NCBI RefSeq assembly: GCF_021018895.1
Contig: NC_079372.1
Coordinates: forward strand, 16,768,318 to 16,832,317
DNA from: Seriola aureovittata
Taxonomy: Eukaryota; Chordata; Actinopteri; Carangiformes; Carangidae
Reading direction: 5' to 3'
Length of the DNA stretch: 64,000 bases
The notes below the pieces were generated by a model. It was not told where the DNA came from and searched no databases. It worked only from the letters and a program-made list of their open reading frames with translations. Below, in pieces: positions 1 to 10,937 of the stretch. The position numbers and the translations under genes are program-made. Every line of letters begins with the position of its first letter. Position 1 is the first letter of the stretch.

Positions 1-234
1 GAGTAGCAACTTGACTGAACTCATCGCCCCTTCAGAGAGAGTGATACATTCACCCTGAGGAGCTTGTATTTACTTTTTGGTCACCTTGAAAAACTCATGA
101 CCGTATGTGAGGGTTAGAACGAGGATCAGCTGGTAGAGAACTCCGCGGTGCTGCTTGACCTAAATCTGATACAAGTCCTGCAGCTGATGCATGCACCTGG
201 TGGTCAGTGTTGCTAGTGTTGTGTCCCTTGGGAC

Positions 235-395
235 GGGAAGGGGAGTCTGGACTGAAATATCTCACCAACCATTGGATGATGGATTGGTATGAAATATTGT
301 CCAGATATTCTTGTTCAGCTCAGAGTGAATGGTAACAGTCAGGATCCCCTGACTTTTATGCTTGTGCCATCATCTGCTCAAAATTTTAATTCATT
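235..395 (+). repeat. Interspersed repeat fragment (family A, copy 1)
   Basis: Contains CCATTGGATGATGGATTG, a TATGAAAT word and GGATCCCCTGACTTTT. I recognise this combination as a common dispersed fish repeat. A related copy at about 53500-53690 shares ATTGGATGGATTGTCATGAA and GATCCCCTGACTGTTCCTCT. The family name is not known to me. Confidence 0.6.
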
Positions 396-1214
396 TTTCT
401 TTTGTATCCCATAAGCTACTCATTTATTTATTTTTATTGGTTTCTGTTTGTCTTTTATTCTTCTTTTCTTTTCTCTCCCCTCCCTTGGTGTTTCATGACC
501 TGAGTAAGGTGTGGGGTGGGAGAGGTGTGTGTGTGTGGGGGGCGGTTTTACTCTGTAATAGCAGCTGTAACAGAATCATGTGTCTTAGTGATAACTATTG
601 CTACCTATGCAGCTTTACTGGATGCACTTAAGTAATTACTTATAAGAACATCATTTGTAATTAAAAATGTTTCAGGTCAACTGCATAGAACTGATCTTTC
701 CACAAATAAAGATAAAAAGTATTAATTTAAACATTCATTTTTAATTTTTAATACCCACAAAAATAGTGGTAATTTAACAGAGTGCAGCATTACGCTCCTA
801 TAACACTGTCAGACTCACAGTGGATAGTGGAAAAAAGTAAGTCAATAAATTGTTGAAGCAGAACCAGAGAAATTGTCTTTTATTTCATGCATTCTTCTTC
901 CTTTACCCAAAAATGAAACTCAGCTGTTCCTGCTGGAGATTAGGGATTTCAAAATCCTATCTTTGCCCAAACCAAATGGTGCACAATGACAATGTCACAA
1001 AAATACAATTTCAGACCACAGTCCCCAGTAATGGGTACTTACCATGTGATCTAGGAAGTGTCAAGGAAGAATGTCAGCTTTTACATTTTTCAGGACAAAT
1101 GTTGACAAAGTTTCCAAAAACTCTCACAAAGTGCTTTTTTTCATAGTTTGACTTTTTGGTAAATATGCACATTCCCTTTCTTGCCAGGGGTTAGGTGAAA
1201 AGGTCAATAGCACT

Positions 1215-1475
1215 CCCATGGCTATACGCTAAATATCAAGCTAGAGCCTAGCTTAGCATAAAGACTGGAAACACAGGGAAGTGAATTAGACATATTGTGT
1301 TAAATAGTGAGCTTTATAGGTGCTCCTAGACACATTTTCTTTTCTAATCTTAGAGAGGACCAGGCTAGCTTTTTCTAGCGTTTATGCTAGGCTAAGGTAA
1401 TTACCTGCTGAATCTAGCCTTATATCTAGCATATAGACATGACAATGGTACTGATCTTCTCATCTAAGTCTTTTC
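1215..1475 (+). repeat. Interspersed repeat, TTAGCTTAGCATAAAGAC family (copy 1)
   Basis: Carries TAGCTTAGCATAAAGACTGG near 1249 and GATCTTCTCATCTAAGTCTT near its end. The same signature recurs near 40155, 47318-47575 and 50812. It is a short high-copy fish repeat without coding capacity. Confidence 0.65.
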
Positions 1476-2012
1476 AAGGAGAAAAAAATAAGTGTATTTC
1501 TTCAAATGTTGAATAATTCCTTTAAGACGTGAATTGACTATATAAAATAAACAAAAGCCAATTTCAATTATGTGAAGCAATCCCAGTCCTCTGCTTGGCT
1601 TCCCTCTTATTTACAATTTGAATGCCTTTCATATACAACCCATTTTGGATGTGCGCCATTTAAAATGAACAATTAGCCTGAATAAAGCTGTTTTGCATGA
1701 ACTGCTTTAGACCATTCAGACCACAGTGCTTTTAGACCATGATGTGCCTGCAACTTTGCGACAACAGTTTAGGGAAAGACCATCCTTGAGTGATGACAGT
1801 GATCCAGGCCTTACTTCACTAATGTTCTGGTGGCTGAATGAGCGTAAGTACAGCAGTAAATTAATGTCCGTGGTTCTGGAACGAACAAACAACAATCACA
1901 TATCGGTGTAATATTTGAGTGTTCACATACTTTTGGCTATTTATTTAAAATACTTTGGGGATGAGAGACTTCTGTTTTCTGTTGTGGTTGACTGTCTTCT
2001 CACCTCCGCCAG

Positions 2013-2114
2013 GTGTGTGGATCAAACCCAGCCGAACGTCCAGGATGAGGGAGAAGAGGGCTGACTTTGTGGCAGGATGCCTTGGAGGACGGGTCATCGC
2101 AGCTGGTGGTCTAG
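2013..2114 (+). CDS. klhdc8b: klhdc8b penultimate coding exon
   Basis: The acceptor is CCTCCGCCAG ending at 2012 and the donor GTCAGC begins at 2115. The exon enters one base into a codon (phase 1) and leaves in phase 1, with a terminal G that completes a glycine codon with GT at 10741-10742. It encodes VWIKPSRTSRMREKRADF, then VAGCLGGRVIAAGGL. The 5' neighbour must end in phase 1 and is not present in 1-2012. Confidence 0.85.
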
Positions 2115-3255
2115 GTCAGCACCTCCATTATTTTGCCCCTCTGTGTTCTTCCCTGTCAATTAAATACAGCGCTGTGCTTTGCCCCAAGAATGAAGGAAAG
2201 AGAGGTTTATTGACAATACATACCTTACAAAGGCCTTACCCCAGTGCTTTTAAAGTATTTATTTATCCATAGAAAGTAAATGATTCTGTATGTTTTGTAG
2301 GAATATAATATTATAATGTTCTTGTGTCAGTTAAATAAAATTTGTAGTGATAATGAACATGATATATCAGAGAAATCCCATCAGTGTTCAGGTTTGGTGT
2401 TTCACCTCACCTGGAGTACAACACAGCAATGTGCCTGATACTTTCTGCAATGTGTGATTTGAAAGACGCAAAGCTTCAAAATAATACGTATTATTAGGCT
2501 CATTATACTATACCTGTTGGTCTTCGAGGTAACCTCCCTCCTAAATACAACTTTATGCTCTTCATGAATATTCATGCAACACAAACTCTAGTATCAGATT
2601 TTGAAACCATATTTAAGGATCCCTTCAACAGGCTTTGGGTTACTTTACAGTTTCTGTATTACAGTTGTATGATCATCAGTTTTCCCTCGAAATTGACCCT
2701 GGCCTTAAAGGTTGTAGCCATCTGTTGAGAATCTCTCGTCTTTCATTATCCTCCCTGTGCCTGGTTAACACCCACGTCTCCACCTCCATCTGTTTGAAAT
2801 TTCTAGTCTCCAAGCCAAAGCAGGAGCCATTTTCTGACTTGATAACACAGAGAAGACATCATGCAAATGTTCACAGGCCAAGTAACCCTAAATTGATCTT
2901 CATGTGTAAAATAGGTGGTTTGTCACTTTAAACCAGAGGCGGAAAATGTAAAATCACCCATTCCTCTTTTGTTTTTATAATGACACTCGTTGAAAAATCT
3001 GAAGCAAATGCTGTAAAATCATTACCTGGTAAAAAGGTGGTCGTTCCTACCAAATTACTGTGGTAATTACTACTTCACTGTTGCTAAGTAACCCAAAATT
3101 CCATTTTCTCCTTGACTGAGCTGCACTTGTAAGTTCAGTATGAAGAGGGGCTGAGCAATGCTACAGATTAATCAGAGGTCAGCGTTTTTCCTTGATGACG
3201 TGCTTGTTAAGCAGATATTGACTCACTTGTTTGTGCATCTGCATGCATCAGCAAG

Positions 3256-3328
<73 letters not shown>

Positions 3329-6300
3329 TGTATATACACACACAAGCTGGTGTTAACCCCAGAGGTACAGAATGAAATCTATTGAGATTCAAATGCCATA
3401 AATTGTTGCAAGCACAGCCCGTGCTGAATGGGAATTATTTTGCAATTACATCTCAATCACAGTTCATAGATAGAATGGTACTTTGCATCATATTTGAGCT
3501 ATTGTAGAAACTAGCTGCTTTTAGCATCTTCTAGATTGTTAATTTGTATGTAATTGTGCTTGTGAACTTGTGTCTGTTTTCACATATAGAGGAGCTAAAA
3601 CCCCAGAGAGTTCATTTCCACCATGTTTATGTCCCTCCACGATGAGAAAGAGAAGCAAAGACCTACTGTGTAACAATAATCAACAGGTTGCAGGGAAAGA
3701 CACTAGCCTAAACAATCAGTGCATAATGCATGAGGTAGAGGCCAGCAGTTATCTCAACTATGGTCTTATTTATTTAAGGTACACTCAGTTGCATTACTGA
3801 CATTGAAGAGGTGATTAAAAAGGCTACACCTTGAAATAGTTTTCAATTGGTTGAAACTCAGTTATTATATTGTTTTGAACACATTCCCATGTAGGTTTTA
3901 TACACTTTAGCAGCTTTTCTCTGTCAAGACCTCAGAGTATTAATCAATAATGCGTCCTGACATCTGTTAAGAGTGTGTGTGTGTGTGTTTGTGTGTGAGA
4001 GAGAGGGGATAGAAAAAGAGAAAATGCCAATCTTGTCTGGTTTATGGCACATTTCCAATCTTTTTGATTCGGAAAATAAAACAGTGATAATACACCTTCA
4101 AAGACCAAAGAACATCTATATTGCAGTTACAGGCCTGTATGTGTATGCATATATTTATAGTTTTATAGTATATATTGACTCGATTAAAATGCAGAATTGT
4201 TCTGTTCTGTATAATCTTTGTAGGTGTGAAATTAGCTGCTTTCCATTGGGCTGATGATTCTGCTCACAACTGGTTCAAATCATATCCCTAGAAGGTCGAT
4301 TGATAATAGTGTCCCACCAGGATCAATGCTAGCACCTCAATTATTTACTCTACACAAAAAAATATCAGTCGCTATGCAGATGATAATCTCTTGTATGCTG
4401 CTGTATTTGTTGTATTTGGCTCTACCACAAACCGGGTACTACAGTTCAGTCTGCTTTACAAACATCTGTTACGAATATGTTCCTACTCTGATCTATGACC
4501 TCAGTGGAAAACTATTTGATGCAGTACAGCATTGTAAACACTCAGGAAATTTGTTCTCAGATTCTCCTACAAAACTCATGTTGAACACAAAAACAAAAGA
4601 TTCAGAGTTGGATTTTTACACCAGAATTTAAAAAAATATTATATATATATATTCCGCTGAACTGTCTACATTAGATATTTTATGTATGGATATATTCTGT
4701 ACGCTCATGCTGCTGCCATTACCCTTAAATCATTTTACACCATTCAACACATGTACAACAATTCAATGTGCAAATTAAAAGAAGGCATCAGCATACTTGT
4801 GCTTTAATGCATAAGGCTTTGTAATCTAAGTTGCAGAGATATTTGACTTCCTTAGATCAGGTCAAACAACAATCACGACACTAGATCACAGAACAGAGTA
4901 GCTTTAAAGTTTGTTATACCAACTCTGAACTGCTCGAGACAAAGTTAGACGTTCATTCCTCTGCAGGACTTTGATGTTCTACTTGCTGATATTTTAAATA
5001 ACATTTAGATTTAGATTTAGATAGCTTTAATCAGTAGCTGTGTTTTGTGTCACTGCACATGGGATATACAGTGCTGTGCAAAAGTTTTAGGGATTGAAGG
5101 GAGATTTTTATCAGTCGCACAACACCATCATGGAGGCTGATCGGTTCCAAATTAAATCTGCAGCATGAAAATGAGCCCAAACAAACAGCTAGACTCATAA
5201 GAAGAAGAACACAACAAGAAGAACAAGAAGTCCTGCAGCAGATGGTCTGTCCCCCACAGAGTCCTAATCTCAGCATCACAGAGTCAGTCTGGGATCACAT
5301 GAAGAGACAGAAGAAACTGAGACAGCCTGAATCCACAGAAAAACTGTGGCAGGTTCTCCATGTTGCTTGGAAACATTTTCTGTTTACTGCACTCTGTACA
5401 AAACTATTAATGGCAAGATTTTTGCACGGCATCCTCACTGCACAGCATTTTATATTATTTTTAGTGCCTAAAACCTCTGCACAGTACTGGTTGTCCTCAG
5501 GACTCTTGCAAAAGAAATCCTGATCTCAGCGAGACTTCATAAATAAATAAGGTGTACCTTAACTCAAGTAAACCTACCATTATAAAAAAAAAAAAATGTA
5601 AAAAGTTCAGAGTTCAATGTGGATTCCTTTTAATAATAAAAAATTACCTTAAAGTGAAAAACCTTGAACAGGCCAGCTGATTTCTCTCTGCTTGGTGAGT
5701 CACTGCTGCATGATGGTGAAGGTTGATGCTCTGTTTGTTGTGGGACTGTGAAATATTAAGATTTAAGGAGTTGTGTAGAAAAACAAATCCAAGGTACTTT
5801 TTTCTTATAAAAGCTTTAATTTTCCTCATGTTCATCATCTTTTCAACATCTTTAGTGGTGAAATATGTGGTAATAAAATGGAAGCTTATTCAACACAACG
5901 AGAAATGATAATGTGTGTGGGGAAATGAACTGTTTTGAGAACTGCATTTGGAGTGGTGAGAATGATGTTTCTCATGTGAGAATTGTATCGAAGTGAAAAA
6001 ACTAAAATACAGTTAACATACATCAGTGCTGCCTCTGTGCATTGTTGGCTCAGATAGATATCACCACATTCCAGTAAAAAATCAGTTGGCTTGTTCACAG
6101 CAATTTGTTATTAACCTAACAAGCTGGCTGTAGTAAACACAAACTGGCGGTGGATGGACTGTCCTCCGCGACCTGTCTGCCCTGCTGTCCTCCCTCCTTC
6201 TGTGAGGAGGAGCTGACTACAGACAATGATTTTAACAGTGATTATAAACAAGTGAATTAATGTCAAAATGCCACTGAGCTACATTAAAGACGAGAAGTGG

Positions 6301-8610
6301 CACAGGAGAGGGGCAACAAGTGTTAACAGGGACAGTGAGGAAAATTACGACTGGGTTTTTTTAAGTTCAATAAATAATTATCTGAACCAATCAGTGGTGA
6401 AATCCAACAAGCAGTAAACAGGCAACCAGTTGATGAAAGCTGTGTTGAAACTCAACCTCCCTGTCTGCACTGAAAGCTCCTGCAGCAGCAGCAGCAGCAG
6501 CAGCAGCAGCACAACCACCCTGAGCGGCAGCTTGCCTGTGCCTGTGCAGAGGTCAACCTCCGACTGTTGATCCACAACCAGCAGACAGCTGGGACAGAGC
6601 AGCGGCTGACATGTCCTGAACTCTTGTAGAGCTCAGTATGATGGTGTGGAGGAGAGCCGGCTGTGTCCAATCTTTTAGTCTCTAACCAGAGCTACCTCTT
6701 CCCATGCAGCTGTGAATCACAATGATGATGATGTTGAGCGGCACTGGCAGCTTACATATTTTATACCAAACATTAGTTAGAAAGAAAGTGAACAAGGATA
6801 AGCGCTGCACTCTGTGGCTGCTGTGTGCTGCCCGCTCAGATATAAGTGCTGGAAAGAGGGCGTGTAATGACACTGTTTACAGCGCAGATCAAACACTACC
6901 ACAAGCTCCGCTGCAGGTCTGTTGGGGCTTCCGTTTGACCTAAAGTGCTGTTGTCTCACTGTCTGAAAACAGAAGCAGCAGCAGGTCAGAGAGAGGTGAA
7001 GAGAAACACTTGAACGCTTCAGGATGGGTAACGGAAAAACATCAGATGGAAACAGCAGAGGATGAAAATAATACAGATGCATGAAATTTTGTCTAGGACT
7101 TTTTGTATTTTGAAACACATAAAACACAATAATGTTGGGGAGGTTTGTGATGAGTTATCATCACTCCCCTGTGCTGAGCTTGTTCATGTCTCTGTTTTGA
7201 AATTGTTCTAATAAATTAGGCCAGACTCTTTAGCCAAAAGTGAGTCAGTTCTGATGACTTCAAATCAAATATAAAAGGAGGTTACGTGATGGAAGCTGTT
7301 GTGTCATTTTCTAATTGTGTCTCAGAGGTGTCAGCTGCTCTTCTCTCTGAAGAAAATTAAAACTGTGCGAACCACGATGACGACAGGAACCCTTGTGTAA
7401 CACGCTTTAGTCTTGGGGGGGGGGGTCGTTAAGGATTGTTGTACCTGGGCTTATTGTGATTGTTAGCAGTACATCAAAAGCTGTTATTGACATGACGAAA
7501 AATATTTTCTGACGACCTATTTTTCACGACGAAAACAAGACTAAAGGTAAATAAAAACTAACCTCTGAAAACAAGAACTATGGGAAAAAAATGACACTAA
7601 CAAAGTATAACACTAGGTTTACACCCAACAGATGCACAGACATGTCTAGGTTAAAACCCAGTATAAGGCTGGACTGCAAATGGTCAATGTGTGAAACTGA
7701 GGATGTAGTTGGAAACTTGTGGAGCCGTTAAACTCTTTATCCGTTTGTTTCTCTCCTAATCTCTGAGTTCACATACACAGTGTTTTGGTTCAGCTGAATT
7801 CACAATAACACTGTTCTCATTTACATCTTTTTCTGTTTGTTGTCTGTCGGACTAAGTATGAAATATTGATTGAAATGCTACACAATAAATGCTACATGTT
7901 AACTTCCGAGTTGCTGCTAAAATATTAATTTTATAACAACTACTTAACTTTACTTAACTTAACACAGTCCAAAACCAAACTGAGAAAGACAGACAGAGAG
8001 AGAGGGAGAGAGAGAGGGAGAGAGAGAGAGAGACCACCATCTTGCGATGGGAAGGGCCAGGCCATCGGGAAGAACCTGAAAAGAATGAAGCAGGGACAAA
8101 CCAAAACAAAAACTGTCATGTTGCCCGGGGGTTGTCACACTGTGGTCTTTTTAATAATCTAACACCGTTAAATAGTGGATTTCATTACTCATCCCTGCAG
8201 ATGAGCAAGGTTAAGAGCGATAAAGTAAAAGATGAGAAAATAGAAAAGAGCAGAATAAGAGAGAGGCAGGGAAAATGAATCTAATAAAGGAAGACAAAAG
8301 GATGCAAAGGAGATCGAGCAAGGAAGGAAGTAAAGAGAGAAAAGAGGGAGGAGGAGAGGAGCGGCTTGTGAATTGACATGACGTCTGTGGGCCGAGAATC
8401 AAAGCAGCGACAGGAAGCCTTTGAGCACCGTGTGTGTGTGTGTGTGTGTGTGTCAGTCATGGGTGTGGATACATTATGTGTGTCTTCATAAAAAAGGAGA
8501 AAGGAGCCGAGGCCTGAGCAGGCTCAGATTGCTTTGAAAAGGCCGACTCGGCACCGCCACTTTGTTTTTCCAACAAAATGATGATAATAGTCTTCCTGAG
8601 ACAGACAGAT

Positions 8611-8668
<58 letters not shown>

Positions 8669-10937
8669 CAGTCCATATCATTTGGGGACTCGCTGTGATG
8701 TAGGTCTCCATGGAAACGGCAACAACTTAGTGCTGGCTGATGTATAATGACAGTGAGCGTTGCGCCTGAGGTGAAAGAGAGGGGCTGAGTGGGGGAGGGC
8801 GAGAGAAAAAAAGATCAGAGCAGAGAAGAAACCTGGTGAGACTTAACATGTCGTAGATGGAATTAAAGCTATATTCTTAAATAAACTGTCTGGCTTTGTA
8901 GTTTTAAACTTAGTGTAAGTGTGTTGCAAACCGTCTTGGTCTGAGCCGCTCCTGGAGCACATGCTGAACCCAGAAATGTACATGAAATGAATATCCAGCA
9001 TTAGCATATAAATTCATCTTTGTCTCGCTGCTTTGCATTTTTAAATTGTGTGAAAGAACAAATATTTCAGCCTTCAGCCAGAGTTAATGAGCAGCTTTTA
9101 CATTAAGTTGTGCTAAACATCCAGGTTTAAAAAAAATGTATTTATTATTTTATTATTTATTCATTAACCTTTACAGACATTTTGGCTTTGATAAATGTGG
9201 GAGCAGCAATAATGAGACGCAGAAGAGAAATATGGAAACTCAAAACATCTATTGTACTGATGGATGAATGATCATTTATTGATGTCAATATTGACACCAT
9301 TTTATTTCTGGTAGTAGAGCAAATTGAGACTTTCTTCAGTTAAAACAGCATTCATTGATTATTTCTTTTTTTTTTTGCTGCTTGGTGGCAGCACAACAAG
9401 ATGGCTGTGGCTTTGTGCTGGGGCTTGACCTTTCTGACAACATTCACCTACTACTATATATCTGTGGAAAAATTTAAGCACACTTACTATTACACTAACT
9501 GTTTCTAAGTTGTACTTGTTTGTTGTCTCCTCTGTGTTTTTGTTTCCAGCTCTGTGTTGTGTTTTCACTGATGCTTTTACACAAATGAAGTTCCAAAAGG
9601 ATAAATAAAGTAATTTTGAGTTTGAGTTTGAGTTTGAACATTGGCACCTGCTGCAGCGTGATGACCCTGACACAGATGGGAAGCATCGTGCTGCAACATG
9701 CCAACAGAACCAGGACCACGGGACAACGTACAGACATTAAATGGCCCATATTTTACACCTTAACTTTGTTTTATTTGAAGTGTTGATCCATAAGAAGATA
9801 TGTTTTTGGTTTTAAGAACCAAAAACTATCTCAATATAGTTCTACATCTCCTCTCTCAGGCTTCTCTCTGGAGCTCTAGCAACAACAGGTTGGTGAGTTT
9901 TCTCACTGATCAATAAAAATATACCAGATTACAGGTAGAGAAACCAAATCCTGAAAAGCTGCATGGTAGGTCCAGGTGGGCTGGGCTTTTGGGCTGAGGA
10001 TGGTGATTGCTTTGTTGTGACATCACAAAGTTACAGAAGTCCTGACGGCCCGTTTTAAGGCTCAGTTTCTGAATACAGGCTGTGTGCATTTCTCTGTGGA
10101 CTGAGCACTTTGATACTTTCACAGTATTAATATAGAACCTAAACCTGCTTGATAGTCAAAAAAGAAATGGAACCTAGTGTGAACATCGTGTGAACACCCA
10201 CCACTCAAAGTTGATTTCTCAGCTCCTCTCCAGAGCTGTGGCTCGCTAGGCAAAATCTTCTTTGCCATTCTCTTTGTAACAACACGAATGTGGGTTGTGT
10301 AGCTGTTTATGTTTTTCAACCACAACAAGTATTCTTTCTTCATCCATTGTGCACAGACGAGAGGCAGCAAGAAGCAGAGCTGCTGCGGGAGCCAGGAAAT
10401 AAAAAACAGCGTTTTCTCTGGGAAAAAAACGTGTCTTTTCATGGGCAGCGAGGCTGGAAATAGAACAGTGGCGTGAAGGGTTGTGGGGTGTGCGAGTAGC
10501 CCCCTGCCGGTGTGGGGGCTGTAGATAGAAAACAAAAGGGTCGGTGGTGTTATCTTGGATTCTTTGCATGTGTGTGAATGTTTGTTTGTTTCTATATTCC
10601 TGAAAAGGAAAGAACCATATCTATCTTGTGATTTGAATTTGTATGTTTCCAGTTGTTGTCAAAGTGAATTAAGGTCCTGGCTCATACATCTGGAACACAA
10701 CAGCATAACAGAACCTAACAGTTCACTTTCCATTTTGCAGGTAACGAGCCATCGCCGTTGGGCACGGTTGAGAGCTACAACCCAGTGAAGCGGCGCTGGG
10801 AGTACGTGGCACCCATGCCCACCGCACGCTGCTCCTCTGCCCTCCTGCAGATGACCAGCATGCTCTTTGTCATCGGCGGTGTTGCCCAGGGACCCAGTAA
10901 TGCCGTGGAGGCTCTCTGCTTACAGGAAACAGTGTGA
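2013..10937 (+). CDS. klhdc8b: Kelch domain-containing protein 8B-like, last two coding exons (partial gene)
   Basis: Two exons (2013-2114 and 10741-10937) join in phase to encode the C-terminal end of a kelch beta-propeller protein. The first gives RMREKRADFVAGCLGGRV and then IAAGGLG; the second continues NEPSPLGTVESYNP, then RWEYVAPMPTARCSSALLQ and FVIGGVAQGPSNAVEALC before TGA at 10935-10937. The paired glycines (AAGGLG, VIGGVAQG) and the Tyr/Trp spacing are kelch-repeat hallmarks. From memory, the closing residues resemble KLHDC8B more closely than KLHDC8A, for example PLG-S/T-VES, IGGVAQGPS and VEALCL. KLHDC8B is about 354 residues in human and has been linked to the midbody and cytokinesis. 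About 100 C-terminal residues are visible here; the earlier propeller blades lie left of the window. The paralogue assignment is inferred, while the kelch family is clear. Confidence 0.85.
3259..3327 (+). repeat. (AC)n microsatellite
   Basis: An uninterrupted AC dinucleotide run of about 34 units within the large klhdc8b intron. Apparent open frames across it are low-complexity artefacts. Confidence 0.97.
4250..4640 (+). mobile_element. Degraded LINE reverse-transcriptase fragment
   Basis: Frame-shifted translation gives SVPPGSMLAPQLFTL followed in another frame by RYADDNLLYAA. These resemble the PQGS-x-LGPLLF and YADD motifs of non-LTR reverse transcriptase, the latter with the catalytic aspartates. 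Frameshifts and stops show it is dead. The clade cannot be fixed from so short a piece; L2/CR1-like is likely. Confidence 0.6.
5069..5489 (+). mobile_element. Internally deleted Tc1/mariner-like DNA transposon
   Basis: Inverted ends are visible. CAGTGCTGTGCAAAAGTTTT at 5069 is matched in reverse complement at 5467-5489 (CCTAAAACCTCTGCACAGTACTG read inward), and a TA dinucleotide flanks the left end at 5067-5068. The interior retains the 3' part of a transposase: QSPNLSITESVWDHMKRQ, then ESTEKLWQVLHVAW. This resembles the SPDLNPIE-x-VW...LKR end of the Tc1 catalytic domain. At about 420 bp it is roughly a quarter of a full Tc1 element, so it is non-autonomous. Confidence 0.8.
6483..6510 (+). 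repeat. (CAG)9 trinucleotide repeat
   Basis: Nine uninterrupted CAG units lie in the klhdc8b intron. The reverse strand reads as a polycysteine/leucine artefact. Confidence 0.95.
7986..8034 (+). repeat. GA-rich low-complexity tract
   Basis: An imperfect GAGAGA/GGGAGA purine tract on the plus strand, within the klhdc8b intron. Confidence 0.9.
8430..8453 (+). repeat. (GT)12 microsatellite
   Basis: A short GT run about 160 bases from the AC run at 8612, so the two form a GT...AC inverted pair that could form a hairpin in single-stranded DNA. Confidence 0.9.
8612..8664 (+). repeat. (AC)n microsatellite
   Basis: An uninterrupted AC run of about 26 units within the klhdc8b intron. Confidence 0.95.
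9610..9638 (+). repeat. Short GAGTTT tandem repeat
   Basis: About four consecutive (GAGTTT) hexamers. It resembles the simple tail often found at the 3' end of degraded retroposons, but no body is recognisable upstream. Confidence 0.6.
9736..10175 (+). repeat. Interspersed repeat, GGCCCATATTTTAC...family (copy 1, long)
   Basis: Contains TTTGTTGTGACATCACAAAG, GGCTCAGTTTCTGAATACAG, GCTGTGTGCATTTCTCTGTG and GATACTTTCACAGTATTAAT. I recognise this assembly as a dispersed non-autonomous DNA element of spiny-rayed fish, usually bounded by AAAGGTCCCAxATTGTA. A deleted relative occurs at 51111-51189. Open frames across it are not conserved proteins. Confidence 0.6.
10741..10937 (+). CDS. klhdc8b: klhdc8b terminal coding exon
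   Basis: The acceptor CATTTTGCAG ends at 10740. The exon encodes the last kelch repeat and the C-terminus (VEALCLQETV) and stops with TGA at 10935-10937. An AATAAA hexamer lies only 43 bases after the stop (10980-10985), beyond an AC-rich run, and another is at 11369-11374. Either could end the transcript. Confidence 0.88.

Larger units (their letters stand above)
1..2012. other. Upstream intron of klhdc8b, repeat-bearing
   Basis: No coding exon of the kelch gene is recognisable left of 2013. The stretch is A/T-rich and holds two interspersed-repeat fragments (about 235-395 and 1215-1475). Open frames here have no recognisable domain. Confidence 0.6.
2115..10740 (+). other. Large (8.6 kb) intron of klhdc8b
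   Basis: The intron is phase 1 with a GTCAGC donor and TTTTGCAG acceptor. Beyond the repeats listed separately (microsatellites, LINE fragment, Tc1-like remnant, CAG tract, interspersed repeat), I see no exon or RNA gene. Confidence 0.75.

Noticed and set aside
6723..6943. 73-codon frame beginning MMMMLSGTGS
   Set aside because: It starts in a short ATG repeat, lies in the klhdc8b intron, and has no domain or splice support.
10119..10569. Overlapping minus-strand frames of 107-138 codons
   Set aside because: They overlap an interspersed repeat and contain no recognisable domain.
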